Assembly (NCBI GenBank): GCA_038256935.1
Contig: JBBSJV010000004.1
Span: 1-32,049 of the forward strand
Direction: 5' to 3'
From: JBBSJV01 sp038256935
GTDB lineage: Bacteria; Patescibacteriota; JACMRA01
DNA length: 32,049 bases
This document shows, piece by piece, positions 15,102-24,130 of this stretch; positions within the stretch are counted from its first letter, which is position 1, and the number at the start of each line of letters is the position of its first letter. A program made the translations under genes and the position numbers. Under the pieces are notes generated by a model. That model saw nothing but the letters and a program-made list of their open reading frames with translations, was not told the origin of the DNA and ran no database searches.

Positions 15102-18101
15102 TTATTTCAAAACTGCTTTGAGATACTGTCCTGTGTAGCTTTCTTTGACTTTAGCGACTTCTTCTGGAGTACCGGTTGCGATGATTTCTCCTCCTTTATC
15201 TCCACCTTCAGGGCCAAGATCGATGATCCAATCGGCTGTTTTGATAACGTCTAGATTATGTTCGATAACTAAAACGGTGTTACCTCTATCTACAAGCTGA
15301 TGCAGGACATGAAGCAGTAATCTGACATCGATAGGGTGCAGACCTGTAGTTGGCTCATCTAGAATATAGAGGGTGTTTCCTGTTCCTACTTTTGATAGCT
15401 CAGTAGCTAGCTTTACACGCTGAGCTTCTCCACCTGAAAGCGTAGTTGCAGATTGTCCTAGATGAACATAACCAAGTCCAACGTCGTGCAAAGTCTGTAG
15501 TTTGCGTTTGATAATTTTATGATTGGTAAAGAAATCTAAGGCATCATCTACACTCATTTCTAAAATATCAGCCACTGTTTTTTCTCTATAAGTTACTTCC
15601 AAGGTTTCTCTATTGTATCTTTTACCTTCGCAGTCCTCACAAATCACGTATACATCAGGCAAGAAATTCATTTCTACCTTGATAATACCGTCTCCTTGGC
15701 AAGTCTCACAGCGACCTCCTGGAACATTGAAACTAAATCTACCTTGAGTATAGCCTCGAGCTTTGGATTCTGGAAGCTGGGCAAAAAGTTCACGAATAGG
15801 AGTAAAGAGACCAGTGTAGGTGGCAGGGTTGGATCGAGGGGTGCGACCAATTGGAGATTGATCGATAATTATTGCTTTATCAATGTTGTTTAATCCGTAG
15901 ATCTCTTTGTGTTTTCCAACCACTCTATGACTATCATAGAAGTAATTCATTAATCTATTGGAGAAAATGTCGTTAATCAGAGTAGATTTTCCACTACCAG
16001 AAACTCCTGTGACACAAGTAAAGGTTCTCAGTGGGATATGAGCTGTAACGTCTTTTAGGTTATTTTCAGTAGCGTTAAGAATTGATATAGTAGTGTTTTG
16101 GGTGATGTCTTTACCACTGCCAAACTTGCTGTCTTTGTACTCTTGATCAAGCTTTTGGATATTATCAACTACTTCTTTCATCTTTTTGAGATCCACATCT
16201 CTTCTTTTTTCAGGAATTTGGATGATTTCTTTGCCTGATAAGAACCTTCCTGTAGGCGAGTCTGGGTTATCAGCTACTTCTTGAGGTGTTCCGTAGGCAA
16301 TGATTTCACCACCGTATTTACCTGCAGCTGGGCCAATATCTACAAGATAATCAGCGCTTCGCATGGTTTCTTCATCGTGCTCGACAACTAGAACTGTATT
16401 TCCAAGGTGTTTAAGGTACTTTAGAGTATCTAGTAGCTTGGTATTGTCTCGTTGATGTAGACCAATAGAAGGCTCATCTAGGATATACAAAACACCTGTA
16501 AGACCAGAACCAATTTGAGTTGCAAGTCTGATACGCTGAGCTTCACCACCTGATAGTGTATCTGAGCTTCGTGCTACTGTTAAGTACTCCAATCCAACGT
16601 TTAAAAGGAATTTTAACCTTGAAGAAACTTCTTTTAAGATCAGTCTTGCGATTTGGTAATCTTTATCATTGAGTGCTGTTTTTATAGGGTCATATAATTC
16701 ATCAAAAAAAGCTGAAGATTCGCTAATCGACATTCCTGAGACATGGGCGATATTGCAGTTATTGATGGTAACAGCTAGACTTTCTTTTCTTAGTCTCTGA
16801 CCCCCACAAGTCTGACAGACACGCTTTGTCATGTAATTTTCGATATCACGGCGAGCTGAGTCACTAGTAGTTTCACGGTATCTTCTCTCTAGGTTTTTGA
16901 TAACTCCTTCAAACTTACCATCTTCTGAGCCGTAAAGAACTGCATTTTTTTGTCTTTCAGTAAGGCTTTCCCATGGGGTTTGTAGATTGAATCTATAGCT
17001 AGTTGCTAGTTTTTCAAACATTTTTGTTAGCCACCCACCTGAAATACTCATTCTACTAAGGGGGCGAATACAACCTTCCATAATGGAAAGACGGGGATTT
17101 GGTACTACAAGATCAGGGTCGATTTCAGTCACTACTCCAAGACCAGAACAAACTTGGCAAGCTCCATGAGGGGAGTTGAAACTAAATGATCGAGGCTCCA
17201 TGTCTCCAGGGTTTCCATGACCATTAGGACAAGCTCTATGTTTGTTAAAATGAAGGATTTCTTCAGTGCCATCTTCTAAGACGTCTAAAATCAAAGCTTT
17301 ATCACGGCCATGTTTAAGAGCAGCTTCGATAGAGTCAACCAGTCTTGATTTGTTTTCTTCGTTGATATCAATACGGTCAATAACGATTTCAATAGAGTGG
17401 CGCTCTTGTTTATTAAGCTCTTGTTTGATGGCTTCATCTGCTAGGACAATCTTACCATCTACACGCATCCTTCTAAATCCACTTTTTTTGGCTTCACCAA
17501 TTAATTGTTTATGCCAGCCTTTTTGATCTTCTACAATAGGAGCAAGGATGATAACTTGTCTGTTAGCTTTCATCACCAAAATACGCTTTGTCATCTGAGT
17601 CACGCTTTCTCCAGTGATTTCAGCATTACACACTGGGCAGTGCTGGACCCCAATTTTAGCATACAATAGCCTTAAATAGTCATAAATTTCAGTAATTGTT
17701 CCAACAGTGGAGCGAGGATTGTGAGAAGTTGATTTTTGATCGATAGAGATAGCTGGAGATAACCCATCAATTGAGTCTACATCAGGCTTTTCTTTGAGTC
17801 CTAAAAACTGCCTAGCATAAGCTGAGAGACTCTCTACGTAGCGCCTTTGACCTTCAGCGTAGATGGTATCGAAAACCAGACTTGATTTACCAGATCCTGA
17901 TAGCCCTGAAAACACCACAAGTTGATTTTTGGGGATTACAATTGAGACATCTTTGAGGTTGTGTTCTCTGGCTCCCTTGACTGTAATATACTCGTGGGGG
18001 TTGGGTATAAAATCTGAGACCTTGAGATCCGGGGAGTCGGAGTAGATTTTGGCTTGTTCTATGTTGTTTGAATTATTACTTTGAACTAGAGTTGTGCTCA
18101 T
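15102..18101 (-). CDS. uvrA: UvrABC excinuclease subunit A
   Basis: 999 residues, some 50 longer than typical because of an N-terminal extension of about 35 residues before the conserved YITVKGAREHNLKDVS start, plus linkers. Two ABC ATPase modules: Walker A GLSGSGKS (66-73) and GVSGSGKST in the second half. ABC signatures are LSGGEAQRIRLATQIGS and LSGGEAQRVKLATELS, with Walker B LYILDEPSIGLHQ and LYILDEPTTGLHP. The second zinc module is intact (CETCQGDG...CEDCEGKRYN). The first has CPNGH in place of a plain CxxC, then CQVCSGLG. UvrA dimers scan DNA for bulky lesions and load UvrB. It is a single gene; a TTGACA is visible upstream (18156-18151), with no LexA-like box. Confidence 0.96.
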   Translation of the reverse strand: MSTTLVQSNNSNNIEQAKIYSDSPDLKVSDFIPNPHEYITVKGAREHNLKDVSIVIPKNQLVVFSGLSGSGKSSLVFDTIYAEGQRRYVESLSAYARQFLGLKEKPDVDSIDGLSPAISIDQKSTSHNPRSTVGTITEIYDYLRLLYAKIGVQHCPVCNAEITGESVTQMTKRILVMKANRQVIILAPIVEDQKGWHKQLIGEAKKSGFRRMRVDGKIVLADEAIKQELNKQERHSIEIVIDRIDINEENKSRLVDSIEAALKHGRDKALILDVLEDGTEEILHFNKHRACPNGHGNPGDMEPRSFSFNSPHGACQVCSGLGVVTEIDPDLVVPNPRLSIMEGCIRPLSRMSISGGWLTKMFEKLATSYRFNLQTPWESLTERQKNAVLYGSEDGKFEGVIKNLERRYRETTSDSARRDIENYMTKRVCQTCGGQRLRKESLAVTINNCNIAHVSGMSISESSAFFDELYDPIKTALNDKDYQIARLILKEVSSRLKFLLNVGLEYLTVARSSDTLSGGEAQRIRLATQIGSGLTGVLYILDEPSIGLHQRDNTKLLDTLKYLKHLGNTVLVVEHDEETMRSADYLVDIGPAAGKYGGEIIAYGTPQEVADNPDSPTGRFLSGKEIIQIPEKRRDVDLKKMKEVVDNIQKLDQEYKDSKFGSGKDITQNTTISILNATENNLKDVTAHIPLRTFTCVTGVSGSGKSTLINDIFSNRLMNYFYDSHRVVGKHKEIYGLNNIDKAIIIDQSPIGRTPRSNPATYTGLFTPIRELFAQLPESKARGYTQGRFSFNVPGGRCETCQGDGIIKVEMNFLPDVYVICEDCEGKRYNRETLEVTYREKTVADILEMSVDDALDFFTNHKIIKRKLQTLHDVGLGYVHLGQSATTLSGGEAQRVKLATELSKVGTGNTLYILDEPTTGLHPIDVRLLLHVLHQLVDRGNTVLVIEHNLDVIKTADWIIDLGPEGGDKGGEIIATGTPEEVAKVKESYTGQYLKAVLK

Positions 18102-18272
18102 ATTTATTTGATTTATGTTGTCTTATAAGGCAGTCTCCTTAACCAGTTTTTGTCAACTATTGCTGGTGGTACAGGGATGTAAAATAAGCACTTTTTTTGA
18201 TAAAAAAACACATTAATTTATTACAAAAACTTGTAATTTTGTTATTTATGTGCTAATAAAATATTATTCAAT

Positions 18273-18671
18273 ATGTCGAATTTAGATCCTAAAGAATTTA
18301 AAAAATTTCCAAAAATGATATCTATTCAATCTATTCAATTATATCTGTTAATACCTTTGACATTGCTAAGTGGATTCCTCATTTTAAAGGATCGAATGGA
18401 TCTAATTCAAGCACATGAGAATCTCTCTGCTGATACTGTTCCTGAGAATTTGTCGGATCAAATAGATATTAAAGATGCTGAAATAGAAGATCTAAACACT
18501 GAAATTAATAAAAAATTAAATGAACTGAAACTCCGTTTGAATCAATGCACAGAGGATTGCCAAGTTCCCGAGGAATTAAACAAAGAAATAACTCATTTAT
18601 TCGTCGAAAAACGAGCTTGTGTAAGTGAACGAGACTATCTCATATGGAAAATGTCTTTGTTTCAAATTTAA
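18273..18671 (+). CDS. Membrane-anchored coiled-coil protein (132 aa), unknown
   Basis: A short basic cytoplasmic tip (PKEFKKFPKM) is followed by one helix, IQLYLLIPLTLLSGFLIL (about residues 21-38). An acidic heptad-like region follows (IDIKDAEIEDLNTEINKKLNELKLRLNQ), with three Cys (QCTEDC and RACVSE). No family is recognised. It is on the same strand as the coiled-coil gene at 18724, 52 bases upstream of it, and both precede dnaG. A TATTAT at 18262-18267 ends 5 bases before the ATG. Confidence 0.55.
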   Translation: MSNLDPKEFKKFPKMISIQSIQLYLLIPLTLLSGFLILKDRMDLIQAHENLSADTVPENLSDQIDIKDAEIEDLNTEINKKLNELKLRLNQCTEDCQVPEELNKEITHLFVEKRACVSERDYLIWKMSLFQI

Positions 18672-18688
18672 TAAGTTCAATAAAATTC

Positions 18689-18715
18689 TTGCCAAAAGCT
18701 TGGATTTGTGATAAT
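18689..18715 (+). promoter_or_regulatory. Extended -10 promoter, probably giving a leaderless mRNA
   Basis: TTGCCA (18689-18694) is followed after 15 bases by GATAAT (18710-18715), preceded by TG in the extended -10 position (TGTGATAAT). The -10 ends 8 bases before the ATG at 18724, so transcription should start at or within 1-2 bases of the start codon. Confidence 0.5.
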
Positions 18716-18723
18716 AGGTGAGT

Positions 18724-19473
18724 ATGGAACAGCAAGCCAATTACTCACCTGATACCTCAATTATTGAGGCTTCACAGCTTACTCAACAGCTAGAAGGTAG
18801 TATTTTTGAGCTGGTCGAGAAAAAAAATGATTTAGAGCTTCAGTTAAATTTTAGTTTAAATGCATTAAAGTTTGATTCAGAAAATTCCCAGTTAAAAGAA
18901 TCAGTTTCTAATTTGCAATCAAGTATTAATACCATACAAAAGCAAATAGAAAAAGCACAGTTAAGCAAAGATTTAACAACTGGTTATTATAGTGAGAATT
19001 TATCAACAGAAAATATTTCCGATATCAAAGATTTTGGAAAAAGGGGAGATTCAAAGCTTATGGACATTAATGGTGAAAAAGTTTTACTTGCTCACGGTCA
19101 AATAATTGATAGCATTCATCATATTCAACTTTCCCCAGAAATGTTCAGAGGATACAGACAATATTTAGAAGAATCAGTTGTAAAATTAGGTCATGATAAG
19201 GATTATGTAGAGCAACTATTACCCCGTAGCAGAAATCTTCAAGTCGATACTAATTTATTTTTGAAATATTTAGCCAATACTAGTCAGGTGGATAAACAAG
19301 TTACTCTTTTCTCTTGTTATTCATCAGATAATAATGTTAAACAAATCATACCATCTACCCAAGGATTAGTAAGGGTCAGAACCATTTCAAACACAAATTC
19401 TGTGCAAGCTGTTGGTCTTGTACAAGGTACGGATGGTAAAGACAAACTCATGGCGGGAGCCGTTTTAGCTTAG
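18724..19473 (+). CDS. Coiled-coil protein of unknown function (249 aa)
   Basis: ATG 18724 is chosen over GTG 18718 because it sits at the expected transcription start of the extended -10 promoter. Residues ~15-95 form a long amphipathic coiled coil (QLEGSIFELVEKKNDLELQL, then SQLKESVSNLQSSINTIQKQ). The C-terminal ~150 residues look globular (DINGEKVLLAHGQIIDSIHH, LSPEMFRGYRQYLEES, LVRVRTISNTNSVQAVGLVQ), without a known motif. It has no signal peptide or membrane helix. It may work with the membrane-anchored coiled-coil protein just upstream, but that is only suggested by adjacency. Confidence 0.6.
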   Translation: MEQQANYSPDTSIIEASQLTQQLEGSIFELVEKKNDLELQLNFSLNALKFDSENSQLKESVSNLQSSINTIQKQIEKAQLSKDLTTGYYSENLSTENISDIKDFGKRGDSKLMDINGEKVLLAHGQIIDSIHHIQLSPEMFRGYRQYLEESVVKLGHDKDYVEQLLPRSRNLQVDTNLFLKYLANTSQVDKQVTLFSCYSSDNNVKQIIPSTQGLVRVRTISNTNSVQAVGLVQGTDGKDKLMAGAVLA

Positions 19474-19474
19474 T

Positions 19475-19510
19475 TGATATAATTCCTAGACAATTACAAA
19501 CTATTGAGGT
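19475..19510 (+). promoter_or_regulatory. Extended -10 promoter and Shine-Dalgarno of dnaG
   Basis: TGATATAAT at 19475-19483 is a perfect extended -10 (TGnTATAAT), lying just after the stop of the preceding gene. Transcription would start near 19490. A Shine-Dalgarno GAGGT (19506-19510) sits 11 bases before the dnaG ATG. dnaG therefore has its own promoter and a conventional leader, unlike its neighbours. Confidence 0.6.
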
Positions 19511-19521
19511 TGAAATAAAAT

Positions 19522-21225
19522 ATGCAGTCGCCTTGGGAAGATATAAAATCTCGAGTTAGTATCCTCGATGTAGTAGGTGAATATGCTGATATCAAGCAAG
19601 TAGGTAATAGCTACAAAATTGTTTGTCCTTTTCATAATGATAAGAATCCAAGTCTAGTTTTATCTCCTGAAAAATCTCTTTGGCATTGTTTTGGTTGCGG
19701 AGCTGGTGGGGATATGTTTAAGTTTGTGGAAGAAATAGAAAACATCACTCGCAAAGAAGCACTTGAAAAACTAGCTCGAAAAGCTGGGGTAAAGCTTGAA
19801 AAGCCAAAACCAACTACGCCTGAGCAAGTCCAGCAAATCAAGGAACAAAAAACTCGCCTTGAATCAGGCTTTGAGTATTTAGATTGGGCTAGTAATATCT
19901 ACCACAAATTACTCAAGAAAATGCTAGTTGATCGCAAGCATCCTGTAGCAAACTATGTCATGGAAAGAGGTCTTACTGCTCAAACCATTGATAAATTTAA
20001 AATTGGCTATGCTCCAAGTGGGTCATTTTTATTAAACCTAGCTAGTAAATATAAGCTAAATGCGGCTTTTCTCAAAGAAGTGGGACTGCTTAAAACTAGA
20101 GAAAATGGGGATTATAAAGATGCCTTTAGTGATAGGTTAATGATTCCAATAACTGATTTGGATGAAAGAATTGTGGGATTTACGGGTAGGGTATTACCTT
20201 ATGATAAAACAGATCGGCCAAAATATTTGAATACTGCTCAAACTGCTTGGTTTGATAAATCCAAAATCTGGTTTGGTTGGCCCCAGCATAGTAAGGCTAT
20301 ACGTAGGCAAAAACAAGTACTTTTACTGGAGGGGAATATGGATGTAATCAGTAGTAACCAGCATGGCCTCGAAATTGGACTTGCCTCGCAGGGAACAGCA
20401 GTGACACCAACTCATTTGCGGACTCTAAAATATCTGACCAAAAATATTATATTGGCTTTTGATAATGATACAGCGGGGGTGGCAGCAGGGGAAATAGTCT
20501 TTAGAGAAGCAGTGCGGGCAGGGTTTAATGTTTCAAAATTGCAAATCCCACCTGATTTCAAAGACCTTGATGAATGGCTGCAAAAAGAATCTGAGAAGTT
20601 TGCAAATGGCCTTCCTGAAACTAGTATTGTGGCTTTTTTAGATGCTACCATTAGTCAAAACCAGTTTGCCTTGCGCTCTAACGATCTAGCTGAGCAAAGA
20701 AAAGCTTTGGAACATATCATGGCCTTACTGGCAGTTTGTGATGAACTAACTCAAGAGCATTACCTCAATCAACTCAGTAAAATCAGCAATAAGCGGGCTT
20801 CCACGCTTGGAAATATTTTGGATAAGATTATCAAACAGCAACCAAGACAAGATTTTGAAAACAGTAGCGAAGATGAAATTGTCAGACCAGTTAAAATTGA
20901 CCCTCAACAAGACTCGGCTTACAGTAGCTGGTTTAATTTAGTCAGCATGAGTTATGTAAACACAGTAGATGAGAATATTTTTTTGGATCTTTTCCCAGCT
21001 GTAAAGCAAATTTTTCCAAAAATCAAAGACTTTGAAGCCACAACTGATTTTGTAAATAGCAACCTGGAAAGTATTGATCTGGTCAAAGAAAACCTCAATC
21101 CTATTGAGCTTCAAAGACAGTTAGTCTTTCTCAAACAGTATTTATCAAGTCATTTCAAAAACATCATCTGGACAGAGAAAAGTCTGCAAGCTTATCAATT
21201 GCTACAGAGGCATGTTTTGGGGTAG
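19522..21225 (+). CDS. dnaG: DNA primase
   Basis: 567 residues. The N-terminal CHC2 zinc ribbon has C35, H38, C56 and C59 (C-x2-H-x17-C-x2-C). The catalytic core follows (YVMERGLTAQTIDKFKIGYA, FSDRLMIPITDLDERIVGFT). The TOPRIM acidic residues are E270 (LLLEGNMDV) and D314/D316 (FDNDTAG). The C-terminal ~160 residues are divergent and shorter than in model primases, so the DnaB-interaction domain is reduced. It makes the RNA primers for lagging-strand replication. It is not in the usual rpsU-dnaG-rpoD macromolecular operon; the downstream neighbour is a convergent lipoprotein gene. Confidence 0.95.
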   Translation: MQSPWEDIKSRVSILDVVGEYADIKQVGNSYKIVCPFHNDKNPSLVLSPEKSLWHCFGCGAGGDMFKFVEEIENITRKEALEKLARKAGVKLEKPKPTTPEQVQQIKEQKTRLESGFEYLDWASNIYHKLLKKMLVDRKHPVANYVMERGLTAQTIDKFKIGYAPSGSFLLNLASKYKLNAAFLKEVGLLKTRENGDYKDAFSDRLMIPITDLDERIVGFTGRVLPYDKTDRPKYLNTAQTAWFDKSKIWFGWPQHSKAIRRQKQVLLLEGNMDVISSNQHGLEIGLASQGTAVTPTHLRTLKYLTKNIILAFDNDTAGVAAGEIVFREAVRAGFNVSKLQIPPDFKDLDEWLQKESEKFANGLPETSIVAFLDATISQNQFALRSNDLAEQRKALEHIMALLAVCDELTQEHYLNQLSKISNKRASTLGNILDKIIKQQPRQDFENSSEDEIVRPVKIDPQQDSAYSSWFNLVSMSYVNTVDENIFLDLFPAVKQIFPKIKDFEATTDFVNSNLESIDLVKENLNPIELQRQLVFLKQYLSSHFKNIIWTEKSLQAYQLLQRHVLG

Positions 21226-21282
21226 AATTGTATTAAATTACCACATTAAAATCTTTTGAAAAGTATTTCTCTGCGTATTTTA

Positions 21283-21909
21283 TTAAGGGGTAGTAATTGT
21301 TATAAATGCTTTATTAACTCCAAAATCAGAGTTTAACATCATGGTAGCTTCAGATGGTATATATCGATTGGTGTCCGTTATGGTAAATGTAAGCTTATTA
21401 CGTAATGTCTCGCCATTTATGTCTGTTAAAGGAATTGAAACTGGATTACCTGATCTATCTAAAGGCTCTATAGTGACATTAAAAGGAGGTATTTCTACGT
21501 CCATATTTGTTTGGTTAAATTCAATTTTCGGTGCTTCATCAATTCTCGCTAATAAAGTTCCAATTTCGACTTCTAAACCATCAGGATAAACAAAACTTAA
21601 TTTATAACAATAGTCTTTACCATCTTCTTCTGCGATTTCAAAAACTTGAGGTTTGTAATTCTTACCATTAAATGCTACAAAACCTCTATCTACAACAGCA
21701 AGTCCATCTGGGTTATTGGCATTCAGGATTTCAGGACAGGTATTAAGATCGGTCTCTGTAGACTGTAGCTGAGTATTGGTTTGTGGTACTGACTCGACTA
21801 CCTGTGGGGTATGCATTCCTTGTGGGGCGCAAGAAACTACAAATGATGCAATAGGACCTCCTAAGAATACGATACCCCAAGCTCTTGGATTGTTGATTAT
21901 TTCAGACAT
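21283..21909 (-). CDS. Putative lipoprotein
   Basis: 208 residues. The N-terminal hydrophobic segment ends in a lipobox-like FVVSC (Cys27), preceded by WGIVFLGGPIASF. A Thr/Gln/Pro-rich linker (CAPQGMHTPQVVESVPQTNT) is typical after a lipid-modified Cys. The remainder is beta-rich (AFNGKNYKPQVFEIAEE, PPFNVTIEPLDRSGNPVSIP, NKLTFTITDTNRYIPSEA) with two further Cys; no family recognised. The AT-rich upstream TATATAAAAT sits almost against the ATG. It is convergent with dnaG. An extracytoplasmic membrane-tethered location is inferred. Confidence 0.65.
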   Translation of the reverse strand: MSEIINNPRAWGIVFLGGPIASFVVSCAPQGMHTPQVVESVPQTNTQLQSTETDLNTCPEILNANNPDGLAVVDRGFVAFNGKNYKPQVFEIAEEDGKDYCYKLSFVYPDGLEVEIGTLLARIDEAPKIEFNQTNMDVEIPPFNVTIEPLDRSGNPVSIPLTDINGETLRNKLTFTITDTNRYIPSEATMMLNSDFGVNKAFITITTP

Positions 21910-21986
21910 ATTTTATATAAATAACTCATAAATAAAGATTTTAGACAAGTACAGCAGATGAGGGTTTATTCAATAATTTAATTATT

Positions 21987-22244
21987 TTAAAAGTCTTTTG
22001 TGGCAATATATTGTGAGATTAGATTGATTGCAGTCTCTTTGGCATTTTTAATAGTTTGTAAATATACATAATATTCATACTGACTCTTAAGAGAGTTTAT
22101 ATCAGGGTCAAAATCTAGCCCTTGATTCTGATAAACCTTATCAAAAGATATGCCTTTTGGAAGAATAACCTGTTCTAAGACTAAGACCTCTTGGCGCTCT
22201 GTTTTAAAAAAATTAGCTCCTACAAAAGTGCCTTTGGACTCCAT
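21987..22244 (-). CDS. Small hypothetical protein (85 aa)
   Basis: Its ATG (22244-22242) shares one base with the stop of the ArsC-like gene (22246-22244) in a TAATG overlap, so the two are translationally coupled. The sequence is soluble and mixed (ERQEVLVLEQVILPKGISFD and a C-terminal helix YYVYLQTIKNAKETAINLIS), with no recognised motif. Tight coupling argues that it is real and may act with the ArsC/Spx-like protein. Confidence 0.6.
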   Translation of the reverse strand: MESKGTFVGANFFKTERQEVLVLEQVILPKGISFDKVYQNQGLDFDPDINSLKSQYEYYVYLQTIKNAKETAINLISQYIATKDF

Positions 22245-22591
22245 TAAATTATTTTTTCTTTATATAAATCCTCATCAAACCCGATCAAAACTCCATCATC
22301 ATACTCCACAATAGGCCTTTTAATTGAATTAGGAACATCTATCATAAACTCAATTGCAGTTTTTTCATCGACTACTTTGTTTTTGACCTCCTCGCTAGAT
22401 TTTCTCCACATCATGCCTTTTCTATTCAAAACTATTTCCCATCCATGGCGATTGCACCATTTTTGCAAAAACTCTTTGGTTACCCCTTGTTTTTTGAAAT
22501 CCCAAAAGTTGTACTCGATTTCGTTTTCTTCAAGCCAGTTTCTAGCTTTTTTAACTGTAGAGCAATTTGTAATGCCGTAGACTGTGATCAT
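22244..22591 (-). CDS. ArsC/Spx-family thioredoxin-fold protein (YffB-like)
   Basis: 115 residues, the normal size. The start MITVYGITNCSTVKKARNWL holds the single N-terminal Cys10 of the ArsC/Spx fold in the NCxTVKKAR context of YffB-type proteins. WDFKKQGVTKEFLQKW is the family's (D)YKKxGxxxxxLxxW strand-helix. KRPIVEYDDGVLIGFDEDLY is the conserved C-terminal loop with an RP motif. It could be a glutathione- or thioredoxin-dependent reductase or an Spx-like regulator. It has no CxxC, so a true Spx redox switch is unlikely. A minus-strand TTGACA is visible upstream (22625-22620). It is first of a two-gene unit. Confidence 0.85.
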   Translation of the reverse strand: MITVYGITNCSTVKKARNWLEENEIEYNFWDFKKQGVTKEFLQKWCNRHGWEIVLNRKGMMWRKSSEEVKNKVVDEKTAIEFMIDVPNSIKRPIVEYDDGVLIGFDEDLYKEKII

Positions 22592-22701
22592 GACTCAATT
22601 TTGATCTAGCGATACTAATTGTCAATTCCATAACTTACCTCAGTTCTTTGTCTTTACAAAAATTTTAAAGCCACTTTTTATTAGATTATTAACAATCAAA
22701 T

Positions 22702-24057
22702 ATGAAAATTTCACAAAAAGTATCGTTAGTAAGTTATCAAAACCCTGAATCTGGCTCAGAATTCAAGCAGCTTCTAGAAAAATTTGGAGAGTATTTCTTT
22801 GATGGTGAGAAAGTTTATATCAATACAGAATTTAAATCCCTGAAAAATACTGCTGACCCTTACGCTGAAGTTGCTAATTGGTATGAGGTTGGAGAAAATA
22901 TTAGTAAAGATCTGTGCAAATACAAAATCGGCGAATTTGTAATCGATCTGGAGATTGATCAGAGTAGTAAATTTGATCTGGCATTAGGTCTGTATCAAGG
23001 GGTTTGGGAGTATGATCAGGAGATGAAAAATGAATGGAAGCTAAAAGTAGATGGCGGTTTTGATAAGCTAACTGAGCAAAAGCTACTTACTCAGACAAAA
23101 GGAATGTATTTGTGTAAAAATTTTGTGATGCTACCAAATCAATTTTTACCAACAGATTTTAGTGAGATTATTAGAGCTGAATTTGCAAATAGCATTGCAA
23201 ACATAGAGGTTATGAATGAAGGTGAGATGAGAGAAAATGGACTCCTTGCTTGCCTTTCAGTTAATAACGGCTCTAAAAAGCAGCCTCAGTTTATCACAAT
23301 CCAGATCCATGCAAAACAAAAGGTAACAGACAACATTGTAGTAGTTGGAAAGTGTTTGTATGATGTAGGTGGACTTGCTCTCAAGGGTGCTGAAGGTCAA
23401 AGAGAAATGTATATTGATAAGGGCGGGGCAGCGACAGCTCTTGGAATGGCTAAATATTTTGCAGAGTTTCCACTGGAGGATAAAAATCTGATTTTCCTGC
23501 TACCAGCAGTGCGTAACGAAGTCTCTGATACTAGTTACCTAAATGGGGAAGTAATAACAGTTGGAGGGAGTAGTCAGGAGCTGAAAAAAAATGTGGAAAT
23601 TGGTAATACTGATGCTGAGGGTAGATTGACTCTGGCTGACGCTGTAGTCTGGGGTCAAGTCAAATACAACGCCAAGGAAATTGTAACTATTGCAACTCTT
23701 ACAGGAGCCTCTCTTAGAAGTCATGGCAATGCAGTTGGGTCTATATTTTGTAACAGACTGGGGACTAAAGAAAAGGCAGAAAATAGTTTTGTAAAACACA
23801 GTGAACAGGCTGAAGTTTTCCCGTTTAGAGTAAGGTATAGTGATATTTTGGTACCTGATAATGGAGTCGCTGAAATGTCTAATATTAGCAATCTAGGGCA
23901 AGTAGCTGGGCATCACAGCGCAGCCGAATTTGTCCGTAAATTTATCACAGACGACGTGGATCTAACCCATGTAGACATGGCAGGGCCAGTAATTGATAAA
24001 AAGGGAGTAGCAACTGGATATGGAGTTAGGAGTTTGATTGGGTTGTTGGAGGGGTAA
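22702..24057 (+). CDS. pepA: M17 leucyl aminopeptidase (cytosol aminopeptidase)
   Basis: 451 residues. The C-terminal catalytic domain carries NTDAEGRLTLADAV (D304, E306, R308), KGGAATALGM after metal ligand D239, catalytic Lys228 (GGLALKG), and metal ligands K217 and D221. In known M17 enzymes the first metal site reads KGxTFD; here it is KCLYD, one residue shorter between the two ligands. The HHSAAEFVRKF and THVDMAGPV closing motifs are present. The N-terminal domain is divergent. It removes N-terminal residues in peptide turnover as a Zn/Mn hexamer in the cytoplasm. It is a single gene, upstream of and convergent with the 24131-27001 unit. Confidence 0.93.
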   Translation: MKISQKVSLVSYQNPESGSEFKQLLEKFGEYFFDGEKVYINTEFKSLKNTADPYAEVANWYEVGENISKDLCKYKIGEFVIDLEIDQSSKFDLALGLYQGVWEYDQEMKNEWKLKVDGGFDKLTEQKLLTQTKGMYLCKNFVMLPNQFLPTDFSEIIRAEFANSIANIEVMNEGEMRENGLLACLSVNNGSKKQPQFITIQIHAKQKVTDNIVVVGKCLYDVGGLALKGAEGQREMYIDKGGAATALGMAKYFAEFPLEDKNLIFLLPAVRNEVSDTSYLNGEVITVGGSSQELKKNVEIGNTDAEGRLTLADAVVWGQVKYNAKEIVTIATLTGASLRSHGNAVGSIFCNRLGTKEKAENSFVKHSEQAEVFPFRVRYSDILVPDNGVAEMSNISNLGQVAGHHSAAEFVRKFITDDVDLTHVDMAGPVIDKKGVATGYGVRSLIGLLEG

Positions 24058-24130
24058 AATTATGTTTTATATTTCTAACTTAATACTCTTAAAGTAGCAC
24101 TCAAATCAAAATCTTCAAGTTTTGTATATT

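Noticed and set aside
18102..18272. SOS/LexA box upstream of uvrA
   Set aside because: No GAAC-N4-GTTC or CTG-N10-CAG-type site could be matched convincingly.
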